64,000 nucleotides of DNA from Ptiloglossa arizonensis (GCF_051014685.1 NC_135055.1:18960001-19024000); one strand, 5' to 3'. Counted from the first letter of the stretch, positions 37,190 through 48,890 are shown. Numbers and translations: made by a program. The notes: generated from the sequence alone by a model not told the origin.

Positions 37190-37420
37190 AAAGAAACAAA
37201 CTATTAATATTCCGTTCCCCGTAACCTTATTAATATTCGTTTGGAGCGCGTTCGATAAATTCGCCGGATCGGCGATCTAATTATTAGCGACTCGCGATCG
37301 AATAAATACGCGTGCTGTCCGCGACTTTAAAGCCAGTTTCTCCACCCCTGGGGCATAAATATCGGCCCGACGAAAAGGAGACGCGACTAATATTCCCGAA
37401 TGGCTCGGCCGTGTGCAAAG
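37190..37420. promoter_or_regulatory. Possible regulatory island rich in TAAT and TTTAT cores
   Basis: Non-repetitive sequence with repeated TTAATATTC, CTAATTATTAGCG, GAATAAATACG and GGCATAAATATCGG strings. These resemble clustered homeodomain and TATA-like sites. Conservation and function are untested. Confidence 0.22.
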
Positions 37421-38154
37421 TATCGTAAAGATCGGAGATTGTCAATTGGGCGACGTTCCTTGTAAGTCAGAGTGTGTCTCGTGGCGTTCGAAGGGGAGGT
37501 GCCCGTACCGGTATCGATTTCCTCCCTTTTCAGGGGGAGAGCAGAGCGCGTGTCGGATCCGGATCGGAATCTCTCGCGTCGTCTCGTCGGTGCGCGTACA
37601 GACAGGGTTGTACAGGTGTATGGGAAAGAGGGGGGCTAACTCGCGAGTGAATTAATACATAGTTGCTTATCGCCGTGATCTCGAGGGGCCGATCGATCTT
37701 CCGCCCCGGAGCACGGCGACGCGAGCAATCCTTCGTTCGGCTCAGGGGACGAGTCGCTCGCGTTCCCGAGACGTCGATATTCTTTTATACCCCTACACCC
37801 CTACACCCACTTCCCCTCTCTCGCGACAGAAACAGGGGGTCGACGAGGGCACGGTTCGGTGAATTTAACGCCAGTTTTGAAATTTCCGCCCGAACTGGCG
37901 CCCTCTCCTCGAACCGACTCCAGGGAAGACGGATAGGTCGACCTTGTTCGAGGTCTTCTCTTTTTGGCGCCCCCTCTCTTCGCCAAGAGGTCGTGAGCGC
38001 GTGTCCCCGGTGCGGATCGGTCTTATTCCCTTTGGTCGGCGATCAGGTGCCTCGCTACCCAAGAGGAATGACGTGTCAATTCGTTTCTCCGTCCCCCTTC
38101 CGTGCGTTACGCCTTTCCCTCTCGTTCGTTGCTTTCGAGTCCTCTACCGCGGTG

Positions 38155-38205
38155 GCGGTGGCGAGGTGGCGGTGGCGGTGGCGATGGTGGCGGTGGTGGC
38201 GGCAT
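38155..38205. repeat. (GGTGGC)n-type microsatellite
   Basis: GGCGGTGGCGAGGTGGCGG-type units, immediately followed by a G6C5 site (38210-38220). Confidence 0.9.
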
Positions 38206-38303
38206 CCTCGGGGGGCCCCCGTCTCTTCGACGACGGTACCACACCAACGTGTATATACGAGTACGCGCGAGTACGCGCGAACGACGGAGAAAGAAAGAAG
38301 GAT

Positions 38304-38341
38304 TCTACCTACCTACCAACCTACCTACCTACCTACCTACC
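38304..38341. repeat. (CTAC)n microsatellite
   Basis: CTAC units with one CAAC interruption. Confidence 0.92.
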
Positions 38342-38991
38342 GGTTGTTACCTAGTGACGCGCCGAGGATTACGTTTGTACGATTCGCCGGCGTGGATGAT
38401 GTTGTCGCCCCTGGTGTCGGCGTTATCTCGACACGGGAGGGCACTTACCCGCCGATAACCGTTCCCCGTTTTTCTCCCTTTCTGTCCCTTTCGCCGTTTC
38501 TCTACCGTGCCCGGCCCCTCGTCACCCCCGTGTACGCGTCTCTCTCGCTCCAGGTACCACCGTCTCCTTCCAGGTGAACCGCGTATTCCTTCGGGGGACC
38601 ACGACGATCCGTTAACTCTTCGCGCTCGACTTTTATAGTCGATCCGCGCCCGGGACTCGTTTCTTACCGTGTTTTTCGGTGTTCTCCTCTTCCTCTGCGA
38701 ATTCTGTGTTCCGACTTCCGAAGAAGGCGAGGAAAAAGTCTCATAGGCGCGCGCGTACCAAGTCTCCAGGATCGAGAGAACGAACGGGGCACAACGTTCG
38801 ATCACTTGGGGGACCGCTCGCGCAAATTCGAGGACGTGTCGATTTTTGGGGTTACACCGTGGACAATGGGGGTTACATCGTGAGACACTTACCGGGAAAT
38901 TGGACTCGTAGGACGACGAGTTCGAACGAGATGAGACGAACGATTTGAAAATCGGTGCTGCGAGAGGGTCGAGGAATTGTGTACTTCGAGG

Positions 38992-39190
38992 GGAAAAAAT
39001 TTAATTAGAAATGGTTATTGTTAGTTTGTAAGTACACAAGGTATTGTATAGTGGGGGAGAAAATTTAACTAAAAATGGTTATTGGTAGTTTGTAAGTACA
39101 CAATGTATTGTATAGTGGGGGAGAAAATTTAACTATAAATGGTTATTGGTAGTTTGTAAGTACACAAGATATTGTATAGTGAGGGAGGTG
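38992..39190. repeat. 64-bp tandem array, three copies
   Basis: ATGGTTATTGGTAGTTTGTA occurs at 39011, 39075 and 39139, exactly 64 bp apart. Each is followed by AGTACACAAGGTATTGTATA and GTGGGGGAGAAAATTTAACT-like sequence. The copies differ by a few substitutions, so the array is young. Confidence 0.95.
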
Positions 39191-40039
39191 GGGGAAATTT
39201 ATACGATAGGTTGAACGAGTTCTGAAGAAACTTTTCGCGCAGGTGCGAAGTATGTGTGGAGGAAATTGTATATTTTAGGATTTTACAACTCGGGAAGTTT
39301 AGTCATCGTTTACAAATTTGTAGGTATAATATGTCGTAGTATATATAGCTATAGCTATTATTAATCAATTTATAGATGTAATATATAATACAACTGGGGA
39401 GAAAATATTATAGCTTATAGATTTAATACGAGTTCTACTAGGAGAAAATTAAAATATTGATTCGTATATCAGCGATAAGGGATTTATAAGTACGAGAAGA
39501 CAAAAGCGGACAAAATTTACATCTTAGATCCAATTAAATGCAAAAATTCACCATTAACGTTTCCCAGCGATCGTTCGAACGAATTTAACGCAACTTCGAA
39601 CTCCTCCTTCTGGATTATTACCCTTAGACTGATTTTCGAGCAACCTTGGAACCCTCTCCGAGAGCCACAGTGGCGCTTCAATAGTCAAAAATTAGTATTG
39701 TCCCCGGTTCGTCGCGAGAGTCTAGGACTCGACAACAAATATCGAAATCGATCCAGCTCGAACACGCGACGACGTCCGAAACGACGCGTCTCCCCCGTTC
39801 CCGCGATAAACGTGCACCGATAAAGATTCGTTAATGCAATAATATTCGCGGACCCGGGGACCGTTTTATCCCCCACTCCGACGCACACTTACACTCGCGT
39901 ACACACACGTACACGCACTCACTCACTCACGCACGCACCGTGGGCTTAATTTAATTTTATCCCCGGTTGTCTCGCGACCGACACCCCCCTCTCCTCGCCC
40001 CCTACCCCGCCCCTACCCCCGTAATCGCGTCTATTCGAA

Positions 40040-40135
40040 GGCCTTAGTCTTATATAATCCCTAATTAAGGTTTCGGGCCTCCCGGAGAACGCAAGCCCGA
40101 TGCCATTTCCAATTAAGGTTACGATCCTGGGGCCC
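40040..40135. promoter_or_regulatory. Possible regulatory island with paired AATTAAGG sites
   Basis: CCCTAATTAAGG (40059-40070) and CCAATTAAGG (40109-40118) lie about 48 bp apart. A TAATCC (40055-40060), the Bicoid/Otd-type homeodomain core, precedes them. A GGGGCCCC site follows near 40132. Confidence 0.22.
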
Positions 40136-40629
40136 CGCGAGAGAACGAAATATGTACGTAGATAGAAGAGACGAGACGAGGAAGGGGGACGACAAAGGGC
40201 AGTCGTTGACGAGGGCTTTTCCGTTGCGGGCCCCGATCGAGGGTTAGGGTACTCCGGACGTGGGTAGGGGAGGGACGAAGTCGAAGGCAGCGTGGTCGTG
40301 GCCCATTAGGGACTATCGGGAGTCCGGTGAACCAGGGCATAAACATGCTCGACACCTCGCCGCCTCGCGGTAATGCGTTCGTAACTCCTGGCAATATCTT
40401 TCTTCCTCGCTCTCCGTTCCTCTCCTTCATTCACTTTTTCGCCCGTCCTCTCTGTCCTGCTCCCTTTATTCCCCGCGTTCGTCCCTATGACTTTCGATAC
40501 GGAGGTCCAACCTTCCCCTTCTACCGTGGGGGGCCCCACCGCACCCCTCCGACCGGTACCCTGGCCGCGCGCGGACTTCTTTTTCTACACGGGTCCTCGA
40601 GGCCGGCGAAATACGTCCCTGAATTTAGT

Positions 40630-40800
40630 TAAACGCACGGCCGGTAATTAATTCGGCCGAATTTATCGCAATATTGCGTCGAGCCGAAACCCGGCGATGT
40701 TCCGCGTCGGTCGTTTTAGCGTAATGAAATGCTCGTGAATGCTAATGCCTCCGGGAGGCCGCGTTCTCGATAGACATCTGAATTCCGTTCGGTTCGAAAC
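40630..40800. promoter_or_regulatory. Possible regulatory island with a TAATTAATT hairpin
   Basis: CGGCCG at 40638-40643 and 40654-40659 flank GTAATTAATT, giving a short stem with a homeodomain-type core in the loop. Downstream lie GCGTAATGAAATGC and GCTAATGCC strings in non-repetitive sequence. Confidence 0.22.
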
Positions 40801-42039
40801 GCGCGCGGCACGACCACGGACCCAACGCGCGCGCGCTTAAGGCCCCTCGGATTCGGCATTCGTGCCCAGTGGGGATCGAGGGCTCGGGGGTGCCCGAGGC
40901 AACCACGAAAATGTTAGCTTCCCTCGAGTTTCCGATACGAATGTACCGATCCGCGTAAATCGGGACTAATTGTGCCCAAAAGGAGGGGAGAGGAAGAGGA
41001 AACGGACAATGTCGAGTGCGTGGTTTGTGAAACGCTGCGAGAGTGAACGATGCGTTTGCAAATGAGTCGCTCGGGATGTGTTTGTCGGGGTATCGCTGCG
41101 AAGGAATTCTAGAGATTTGGAAATCGTTAAAAATTACTCGGTATCGATTACTTTATCCTGCCCCTTTTCATGGTAACGTGTCAACCAAGGATCTTCGAGA
41201 TTTCAAATTGTTGGAAATTCACCGTACACTAATTTCGACTCTCCAGCGCGAGGCTTTCATCAAGAACGATCCGCGTCGATAGAGATCGTTGCATTAAGTT
41301 TCTTCCGCATTTAAAACTGTTCGTTTGTACCACTTTCGACTTTGCAATTTTTGTGAGAAATATCACGAGTCCCTAATTTTGTATAAAACTTACGTAAGAG
41401 AGATTTCTTTCCTAGGAATTTTTCCCTGCGCAGATCCATACGTTTGCAATTTTTCTCAATCCAGTTCCATTTTTACAGCTCTAAAACTCCCCAAGAATAA
41501 TATTCAATCGTTCGTGAAAATATTTCTGAAAAGAAAAGCACTCGAAGTAATTAGCCCCGGGGCACCGATACGACTAGCTTCGTCATTGGTTTCGCGAGAC
41601 TGTCTTGCGTACGTTTCTGCGGGACAATTTCGCTGGAAAATAGCGGAGGTTGTTCGCGCAAAGGCTCGGTGCGGGTTCCGAAAGTAGAACACCGTGTAGA
41701 ATCCAGCGCGTTGGGTCTGCTTTTGATCGTGGTCCGGCCGTTACGTTTCTTTTTTTTTTCATCGTTCACGCGCGCCCCTCGAAGCGGCGCGCGGCTAATG
41801 CCTCGTGACGTTGATCTAACGCGGCTCGATGGATCGCGGTATCTAGGCCGACGATGTATCGTTAAGAAGAGGAGAGTCACGTTCGCGTGTAGCCGAGAGA
41901 ATATCCCGGCGCGAGCATTCCGCTCGAAATTACGAGAGATCGATCCGACTCGGTCCCGCGTGGCTCCGCGCGTCGACTCGAATCACGGCCAGGTTCGAGG
42001 ATACTTTGTCGTCGAACGATTCTCGCTGATGTTCGTGGA

Positions 42040-42560
42040 ACGGACGCTCTTACGGTTGATTTCGGAACCGGGTAAAATTTGTCCCTCTATAAAAAAAGTC
42101 TCGAACGAAAGATAGAGATCTGTCCGGTGATCGTTGTGGAAGAATTAGAATTTGAAACGTAAATGGAAATACGTTACGTTGATTCAACGACGTTCGTGTA
42201 AACGATACGTACGGTCGATTCCAATGACGCGCCAAGCGGGCAAGTAACGTTTCGTCGTTGAATGAATTCAAAAATTAGAATTTATAAACGCTGAACGAAA
42301 TTTCAATTCCGTGGATGCGCGAACTTTGCGCGAAAGTTTCGAACAACGAAGGATCAAGTTTCTCGTGGAATAGGGAATTAGAATTCGAAACGCGGAGCGA
42401 AGTGTTACGCTAGGCTCGAATTTACGGTTGATCACGGAGACGTAGAAAATTGGTGCCCGGACGAATAAAGTTTCGAACGAATAAAGGAGAGACGGCATCG
42501 ACCCGTTAACCGTCGAATCGAGTCGTAATAGAATTCTAGGCGTGGAATGAAATATATTCC
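42040..42560. repeat. Diverged tandem array, about 103-130 bp
   Basis: AATTAGAATTTGAAACG and its variants occur at 42143, 42273 and 42376, with a weak copy near 42531. TACGGTTGATTTCGGAACC and TACGGTTGATCACGGAGAC occur near 42052 and 42422, and AAGTYTCGAACGAA blocks repeat. The units are diverged, so boundaries are approximate. Confidence 0.75.
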
Positions 42561-43088
42561 TTTATTACGGCTCCGGTCGATAGAGGTGTAATAACACTGG
42601 CGCTCCAGGGACGCTCGGGCTCGACAAAAAGTACCGTAACAATGGTGGAGAAAATTAATCCACGTAGGTGCCGATACTCCTCGAGGAGATTACGCGAGCG
42701 TCTCGCTCGCACCCGGTCGGTATTGCGCAAAAATACGATCGCGTTGATTCGTTTGTTTCGCGTTTGGAACGCGTACAACGTTACTCGGAACGGGAAGAAA
42801 GAAGTCTCGTCGCGGGAAACGAAACCGAGAACCGCTCTGTCCAAATACGTATAGGTCGGTTTACGACGTCGTCGGTAATAAACTAATTTCCAAGGCGGTG
42901 AGAGAGGATCGCGGCCTTGGTATCTTAATTCGCCTCGACGACAGAGCGAAAGGCATCCTCCACAGATTAAATCGACACCTCGAGTTCGTTGGGCCTGGTC
43001 GATGGCTTTTACGCGTTCCACGTTCGAACAAAGAATCGGTTCACGGGGGTGTCGGATAGGGGCGCCGAGAGGGGCCCGTTGCGAGAAC

Positions 43089-43121
43089 GGGGGGTGGGGG
43101 GGGGGGGGGGGGTGGGGGGGG
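43089..43121 (+). repeat. Poly-G tract (6 + 17 + 8 G)
   Basis: Three G runs (43089-43094, 43096-43112, 43114-43121) are separated by single T residues. This is a strong G-quadruplex candidate. It is also a position where assembly length should be distrusted. Confidence 0.95.
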
Positions 43122-43360
43122 ACACGTAACGAGGATCGAGATACACGCGCATTGAGACGTAAAGTTTTTCGACCGATGCTAATAGCGACATTAGTCATTT
43201 CACTCGGGTTCTCCGATACACAAATGGTGGCAACGGTAACGAACAAGAAGCGACCGAGATAGCGGCTGATTCTCGTCGCTGGAATAACCAACGCGGTGAA
43301 GACGGGAGGACGAAAGGAGGAACGAAATGAACCGGTCAACGCCATCCACGATTCTCTCCT

Positions 43361-43400
43361 TCGCTCTCTCTCTCGCTCTCTCTCTTTCTTTCTTTCTCTC
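43361..43400. repeat. (CT)n/(CTTT)n microsatellite
   Basis: CT run passing into TTTCTTTC units. Confidence 0.9.
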
Positions 43401-43859
43401 GCTGGGCTGCTCACTTCGGTGGAAGCGTTTTAGCGTTTAGAAGGTCCGGGATAACGCGCAAGATTAAGATTAAGATTCCATATTCCACCTCCATCGCGTT
43501 CCCGCACGGTCGCTGCTCCGTGTCTTCGGCTTCTTCCTGGTCTTCGAGCTCGTGGGCCCGTGGCGCGAGCGGTGATTAAAGAACCACCGAGATAAATGAG
43601 TATCGAAGGAATTTCGGTCTTTGGCGTTTCTTCCTCTGTTCCGTTCTAATCGCGTATAAATCACCGTGGAGGCCTGTACCGCGTATCTGCCCCTATCCGC
43701 TCCGAGGAGCGGATAAAGACGGTGTCGAAAGGTGTAACCGAAACGAATGGTCTTTGAACGCGCCACGGACACGTGGACGTACGACGAATTGGATCGTGCG
43801 ATACTCCCACCGATGAATTTTGCCGATCCGGTGATACCGTACACGGTGTTTCGGAGTAT

Positions 43860-44330
43860 TTTGACTTTTATTCGCACCTTTTCGAGTTGCAAGGATTTTT
43901 CTATACTTTGAAACGATAGATAGAAACGGTCTTGCTTCGTGAAAAATCTGAATAATTGCCAATCGACACGGAAGGGTCTTGCGAAAGAATTTTTGAAGCC
44001 GATACAGAGTATAGTACAACACGTGGAATTTCTACTTCACCTTTTCAAGTTATGAAACTTTTCCAATCGTGTTTCGTGAAAATAGATGTAAATGTGTATA
44101 AACGACGAAGGGTCTTACGAAAGAATTCGCGACACCGATACAGGGTGTACACAACGTCGACGAAAGAATTCGCGACACCGATACAGAGTGTACACAACGT
44201 CGACGAAAGAATTCGCGACACCGGTACAAGGTGTACACAACCTCGTGGAACGTCTGCTCGACATTTCATCAAAGTTACAACAATTTTTGCACCGGTCGCA
44301 ACATCGAATCTCGCTCGACGAAAAATCGAA
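43860..44330. repeat. Nested tandem array: about 138-bp unit with internal 43-bp triplication
   Basis: The large unit (GGAAGGGTCTTGCGAAAGAA, near 43970) recurs as CGAAGGGTCTTACGAAAGAA near 44106. Blocks such as CACCTTTTCAAGTT and TCGTGTTTCGTGAAAA-like sequence are also shared. Within the second copy, ACGAAAGAATTCGCGACACC starts at 44117, 44160 and 44203. This gives three 43-bp copies, each ending in GTGTACACAAC. Confidence 0.88.
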
Positions 44331-44879
44331 CCTCGACTAAAGAGAATTGTCCACGAGCTAAGAAATCGTCGAGCATCGTGGAAGGGAATTTCACGCGCCC
44401 TCGCGACTAATGTAGCACAGCCTATCTATTCGGCCGGGTCACCAGCAATGAGGAACTCGATTTGCTCGCTGTCACGACGAGCAACGCGGAACACTCGTTT
44501 CGATTTATGTTCGATCCGCGTACGCGAGTTGCGGGCTGCCCGACTCGAAAATGACGCGTTTAATTTATTCGATCGGATAAGATCCATCGATCTCGGGGCC
44601 AAAAGTCCCCGGAACGATGTCGAATCTGTCGGCCGCGAATCTAGTAATCTATTTACAATTTCACGCGGTTACCCGTGTGTTCCGTGTCCGGCGCGGTTAC
44701 CGGAGCGAAACGATCTATTGTCGGGCACACCGTTATCGATTCGTGATCCCCGAACGAGCACGTGTAACTACGAAATGGTCCCCTCCATTTTGAGCGTAAC
44801 TTTGGATACAAATTTTAGAACGTGTCTTTGAAAAATAAGGTACAATCTGAAGAAAATATCCCGCTCACCTGGGAGATTA
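44331..44879. other. Unique non-coding stretch
   Basis: Open frame 43956-44831 (plus) crosses the nested array and this segment. Its N-terminal part is repeat-derived and its C-terminal part has no recognisable domain. Confidence 0.4.
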
Positions 44880-45240
44880 GAAATTAATATTACTAAGAGT
44901 TTACAACGATGCACCGAGGCTGAAGACACGAGGGGGGTCCCTCTAGAAAAGGAGTCTTTGAAGAATAATCGAAAGAAAAAATCCCCGATAGAATTCCTCC
45001 GGAGAGAATATCAATACCAAGATATTAGAACGTCGATGCACCGAATGTAAAGATCAAAGAGAGTACTTCGTTAAAAAATCTAAAAAAAATCTCCCGGCAT
45101 ACTCCCTCCCTAAGGAACAAAATCAGTACCAAGGCATTGCATCTATTCACCAAATGTAAAAATTCGAAAGCGAGTCCTCCTTTGAAAAATCACCGAACAA
45201 AAGTTTCCCAATACGCTCCCTCAGCGTCCAAGGGGAACTC
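44880..45240. repeat. Diverged three-copy tandem array, about 110-127 bp
   Basis: GATGCACCGA starts at 44908 and 45035. A diverged counterpart (CACCAAATGTAAA) lies near 45149. All are followed by AAAGANYNRARAGNGAGT and TTNRAAAAAT-like blocks and preceded by a TATNAATACCAAGRYATT block in copies 2 and 3. Confidence 0.8.
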
Positions 45241-46167
45241 TCCAACCCACCCTCGTGTTTCTCCTATCCCAGTAGATCCGTTCGCGAGAATGAACGGAAA
45301 GTGGGTATCACAGGGGTCAGGAAACCGTGGTTTTCGTTTCGGTCCCCCCGTCGAGGACGATGTCGGGGAGAGAGTGAGCGCGAATCGCTCACGGAACCGG
45401 TCGTTTCTTTCCGCGAACGTTTTCTACCGACATCGCGTCGAACACCCGTTCGATTTGCCAACGCGTCCAGCTCGGTGATTAACGGACTGGACCTAGTTAG
45501 CCGGTGCTCGTTACACGCGCACCGAGTACACCGGCTAGCAACCTAGGCCGCGTGCTTTTTTGTCCACGGCGTCGCGCGAATGATTAAATCTGCGCGTTGT
45601 TGCCGCTGGAGGACAGGTGAAAACGGGGTTTCTGTTTGCGGAGCGGTAACGCGTACCGCCTTTGGATTTATAGTTTCCGGAGGCGCGAGCGCCGCGGGTA
45701 CGAGCGTAATTACGTCGAACCGCGGTGGCGTCTCTCGAGGTTCGCGAATTCGAACCGCGCCGAGGCGCTCTCTCCATGCGGAATCCCGTTCCCCGTAATC
45801 TCCGATATAAATCTACCCACATAGCAAGGGGGAACGAAGGGTGGGGAACGGTGAGGACCGAAAGGGGGAGGGGAGAAGACACTAGCGAGAGAGCGATCTA
45901 AAACGCGGGAATATTCGATTTTCTTCGGTGGACGACCGGGCAACAGTAGTCTCGCGATCGTAGATAACGTGCCCCCCTTCCCCACTCACCCTTCTTTCGA
46001 ACCCCCTCGCTTCTAACCCCGTACCCCTCCCCGTGAATCGATATAAGTTCGGTCGATACTCTTTCGCACGAAGGGTGATGTTACTCGGTCGCGTTCGATT
46101 CCAGGAATTTATCTCTACGTTAGAGAAAGAGCGGAGAGAGGGGGCAGCAATTATCGACGTTTCAAAA

Positions 46168-46180
46168 GGGGGGCCCCCCC
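46168..46180. other. Isolated G6C7 site
   Basis: AAAAGGGGGGCCCCCCCTCC context, outside any tandem array. It has the same purine-side flank (AAGG) and pyrimidine-side flank (CCT) as array A palindromes. Confidence 0.85.
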
Positions 46181-47473
46181 TCCCCTCTGCCCGTGGTGCA
46201 AGTTCTTCCACGCTAACGTTGAATTCCAGGGCCCCGTTGCGCGCCATCCGCGGTCACGCTAATGCATCCGATCGGAATTTATAGTTTCGCTTCGGGACGC
46301 GCCTATCGGGGGGAGTGGGGCGGGAAGGGAGGGGGGGACGACTCGTTCCCCTTGCCACGAGCCGATTAGATTCATGCGTTTCGCGCGTTTCCAATTAACA
46401 CGTCCGCAGAGCTCCGGCTGCCGACGAGCGCGCACCGCGAGAGATACTCCGCTTTTTTCCCTCCCCTACCCGCCCCCCCCCCTTTTTCTTTCCACTCTCT
46501 CGATCGTCAACCTCTTCTGTAGAACACTGCTCCCCCTCTGCCTCTTCTTCTGCACCGTGCCGAAGGAAAGGGCTTTATAATCGAGGTGTAAAAGTGCACT
46601 CAACGCTCGAGAAACTCCCCGATACAACTGAAAGGGGGCTGAGAGGGGGTTGAGAGGGGCCACGGGGGAGATCGTGGTCGCAGAAGCTGAAGTTTCGGAT
46701 AATTAAACCGCGAAACGAACGGGACCGAATCTCGGTGATTGGTTGTAATGACTGCTATCCAGGTGAGAGACCTCGTAATCTGTTCCCCGATGGTGGTGTT
46801 CGTGCGCGAGCGCAACGTTAATTTGATTGCGATTTATGAGTAATTGATCCGCCGATCGCGATCCCGACGAGCGTTACCGTTCGATCGCTTCTCGACGCTA
46901 CTCGTACCCCTTGAGCGTCGCGACGAATTCCTCCGTGCCCTTCACAGACGCTAATTTCGATTTCTCGCAGGGGAGGGTTCGGTGGTAACTCGATAGCGCA
47001 TTTATACGAATTAGAAATTAATCGGAGTGAATTTGAAAATTTGCGAAAGAAGAGGAACACGAAATTATCGAGAAGACTACCGAAAAATATCCTCGAGTTT
47101 CTTTTAGATCGCGCGAGAGCGATAATACAAATTGAATAGATTCTCCGAAGGAATACTTGGTACACTGGTAACCCTACAATGATTACCTTATAAAATTGAC
47201 TTATTTTTTGCAAACACAATTATTCCACCGGTACCCCTCGATCGTTAACGCTGAAATGGCCCGTTATTTATCCAAACAATCGCTCATTTTCTATGTAATA
47301 ATAATTTCCCATTCCGTCGATTATCGCGCCTAGGTTCTTACCGCACAGGGGTACCGAGGGGGTACACAAAGATACCGGAAAAAAAGCTCGTGTTCCCCCC
47401 TCCTTCCGAGTTACAGCCATTTTCGTACCGGTCGATCCCCCCGGGGTCCCCGGACATAGATCACGATCCCTCG

Positions 47474-47529
47474 ACACGGTGCCCCCTCCGACAAATAGAT
47501 CGTCCCCGGTCCATTACGGGGCACCGTGT
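47474..47529. repeat. Perfect 12-bp inverted repeat with 32-bp loop
   Basis: ACACGGTGCCCC (47474-47485) and GGGGCACCGTGT (47518-47529) are exact reverse complements. Each arm contains the CACGGTG/CACCGTG motif that recurs elsewhere in the window. It could be a hairpin, a pair of factor sites or a miniature element remnant. Confidence 0.9.
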
Positions 47530-47964
47530 GCGGCGGGGCCCTACCACCCGACCGCCCGCCGATAATTAGGTACGGTCTGCGTGAGCCTGTACGCGCGTGT
47601 AACGGCGCGCGATTCGACGGTGTAACTCACGACTTCGACCCCGACTCGCAAGTCCCCGGGACCGAGGGATCCTAGGCGCTCGGGACGCGTAGTCGCGACC
47701 CGGGCTTTGCGTACCGTACGAAGCGTACCGGAGAATCGTGACCCGCCGCGCGAATCGAATCGTTCTCTCGGCGCAGCTTAACCACTCGGAAGGATTAAAT
47801 TCAATTTCCGACACTCGTCCACCGACACGTTACGGTACGATAGGGGTGTGTGCGAGAAGATCGAGGGAGGGGTGGAGCAACTACAATGCAAACAGAGGAA
47901 CAAAACGTCGATGACGATCCCTGTTTATCGAACCGAGAAGGAATCTTTCCACGTTCTTATAACC

Positions 47965-48235
47965 ACCAGTTCCCTCTGTATCCGTTTCCCCCTCTCTTAC
48001 TCCGTTCTTGGGCCTTACTCCCTCTCTGTCCGTTCGTATTCCCCTCTGTGATCGTTCTCGGGTCCCTACCCCTTTTACGTCCGTTCGTATTCCCCTCCTT
48101 CTTCGTTCATGGTCCCCAACCCCTCTGTATCCGTTTATATTCCCCTCTCTCACCGTTCTTGGGCCCCCACCCGAACCTCTCTATATCCGTTTCTATTCCC
48201 ATCTCGCTCTCTCCGTTCCTGGGAGATTCGTTTCT
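47965..48235. repeat. Minisatellite, about 51 bp, five copies
   Basis: CCGTTTCCCCC or CCGTTCGTATTCCCCTC starts at 47982, 48030, 48081, 48131 and 48187. The sequence between is CGTTCTTGGGCCC-type followed by CCCCTCTGTAT. Because the unit is mostly a multiple of three, it keeps a frame open through 47850-48434. That peptide is a Pro/Leu/Ser/Phe repeat, and I do not call it a gene. Confidence 0.9.
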
Positions 48236-48720
48236 CTCGTCGAGGTTTTTTTCTCCATTCGTAACCACGTCATTAAGATCGAATGGTGTTTCAGTTCTCG
48301 CTACGCCGATATTCATCGTCGGCCGGATGGATCATCCGATCTGGTATAGCGTTTCGCGTGGTTCGCCACGCTCGCGATGCGGCCGAAGGAGGGAAGATTG
48401 CCGCTTCTATCATTTAACGCGGACGTATAATTAAACGCTATTAAGATTACGCCCGGGCGATCGTTAACCGGACTGGGGGGCTCGACAGGGCCCGGGAAGA
48501 ATTTTCTATTCATCGGGGGTCGAGGTGGAGGGATTCGCGGCGCACGAGGCCCGGACCCGTGTTTCCTTGCGAATACGCGTGCGATCGCCGCGCTAGTAGC
48601 GCCGAGATATACGTCAGCGTTATCCGATCGACCAATCGTGCGTGTTTGTAGGATCTGGAATTTCTCGTTACCCTACCCGTGGTCCATATCGTGTACAGCG
48701 TGAACCAATCAGAGGGTAGA
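48236..48720. other. Unique non-coding stretch
   Basis: It includes a homeodomain-site-like segment near 48412-48450 (CATTTAACGC, GTATAATTAAACGC, CTATTAAGATTACG). No gene was recognised. Confidence 0.4.
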
Positions 48721-48724
48721 ATCC

Positions 48725-48890
48725 TCGTTTGTTAATTTTTGAATTTTGAAAAGGGTTTCAGTTCTTACTCGCACGTGAGTCCTGATACTTTTCGAATCAA
48801 AGGTTGGAACCCTTCTTTGTTAATTTTTAGATATTTGAAGGGTTACATTTGGTACTCGCACGTGGGTTGTGATACTTTTCGCTCTAGACT
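48725..48890. repeat. Two-copy 88-bp tandem duplication
   Basis: TTTGTTAATTTTT recurs with an offset of 88 bp (48731 versus 48819 at GTTAATTTTT). It is followed by GAAAAGGGTTTCAG or GAAGGGTTACATT, then TACTCGCACGTGRGT and TGATACTTTTCG. Confidence 0.88.

Larger units (their letters stand above)
35996..38985. other. Unique non-coding stretch with simple repeats
   Basis: No gene is supported. The 304-residue frame at 37663-38577 (plus) is overlapped by plus- and minus-strand frames of 118-152 residues. It contains runs encoded by the GGTGGC and CTAC repeats, so it is uncalled. Confidence 0.45.
39191..42039. other. Unique non-coding stretch
   Basis: It runs from AT-rich (39190-39560) to CpG-rich (39900-40900) and back to AT-rich (41040-41560). 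Two possible regulatory islands are annotated within it. No gene was recognised. Confidence 0.45.
42561..43855. other. CpG-rich non-coding stretch with G-run and CT tract
   Basis: The 292-residue minus-strand frame at 42536-43414 starts inside the CT/GA tract and encodes a Pro run from the G homopolymer. It has no recognisable domain and is uncalled. Confidence 0.45.
45241..47960. other. Unique non-coding stretch
   Basis: The CpG-rich part includes G6C7 at 46168-46180 and GGGCCCC near 46232. An inverted repeat at 47474-47529 is annotated separately. No gene was recognised. Confidence 0.45.

Noticed and set aside
37663..38577. 304-residue open frame
   Set aside because: Encodes GGTGGC- and CTAC-repeat peptides and is overlapped by long frames in other phases. 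No family resemblance.
42536..43414. 292-residue minus-strand frame
   Set aside because: Starts in a CT/GA tract and includes a Pro run from the poly-G tract. No recognisable domain.
43956..44831. 291-residue frame
   Set aside because: N-terminal half is the 43-bp repeat. The rest has no recognisable family and the frame is interrupted in the related large unit.
47850..48434. 194-residue Pro/Leu/Ser frame
   Set aside because: Explained by the 51-bp minisatellite, whose length is a multiple of three.
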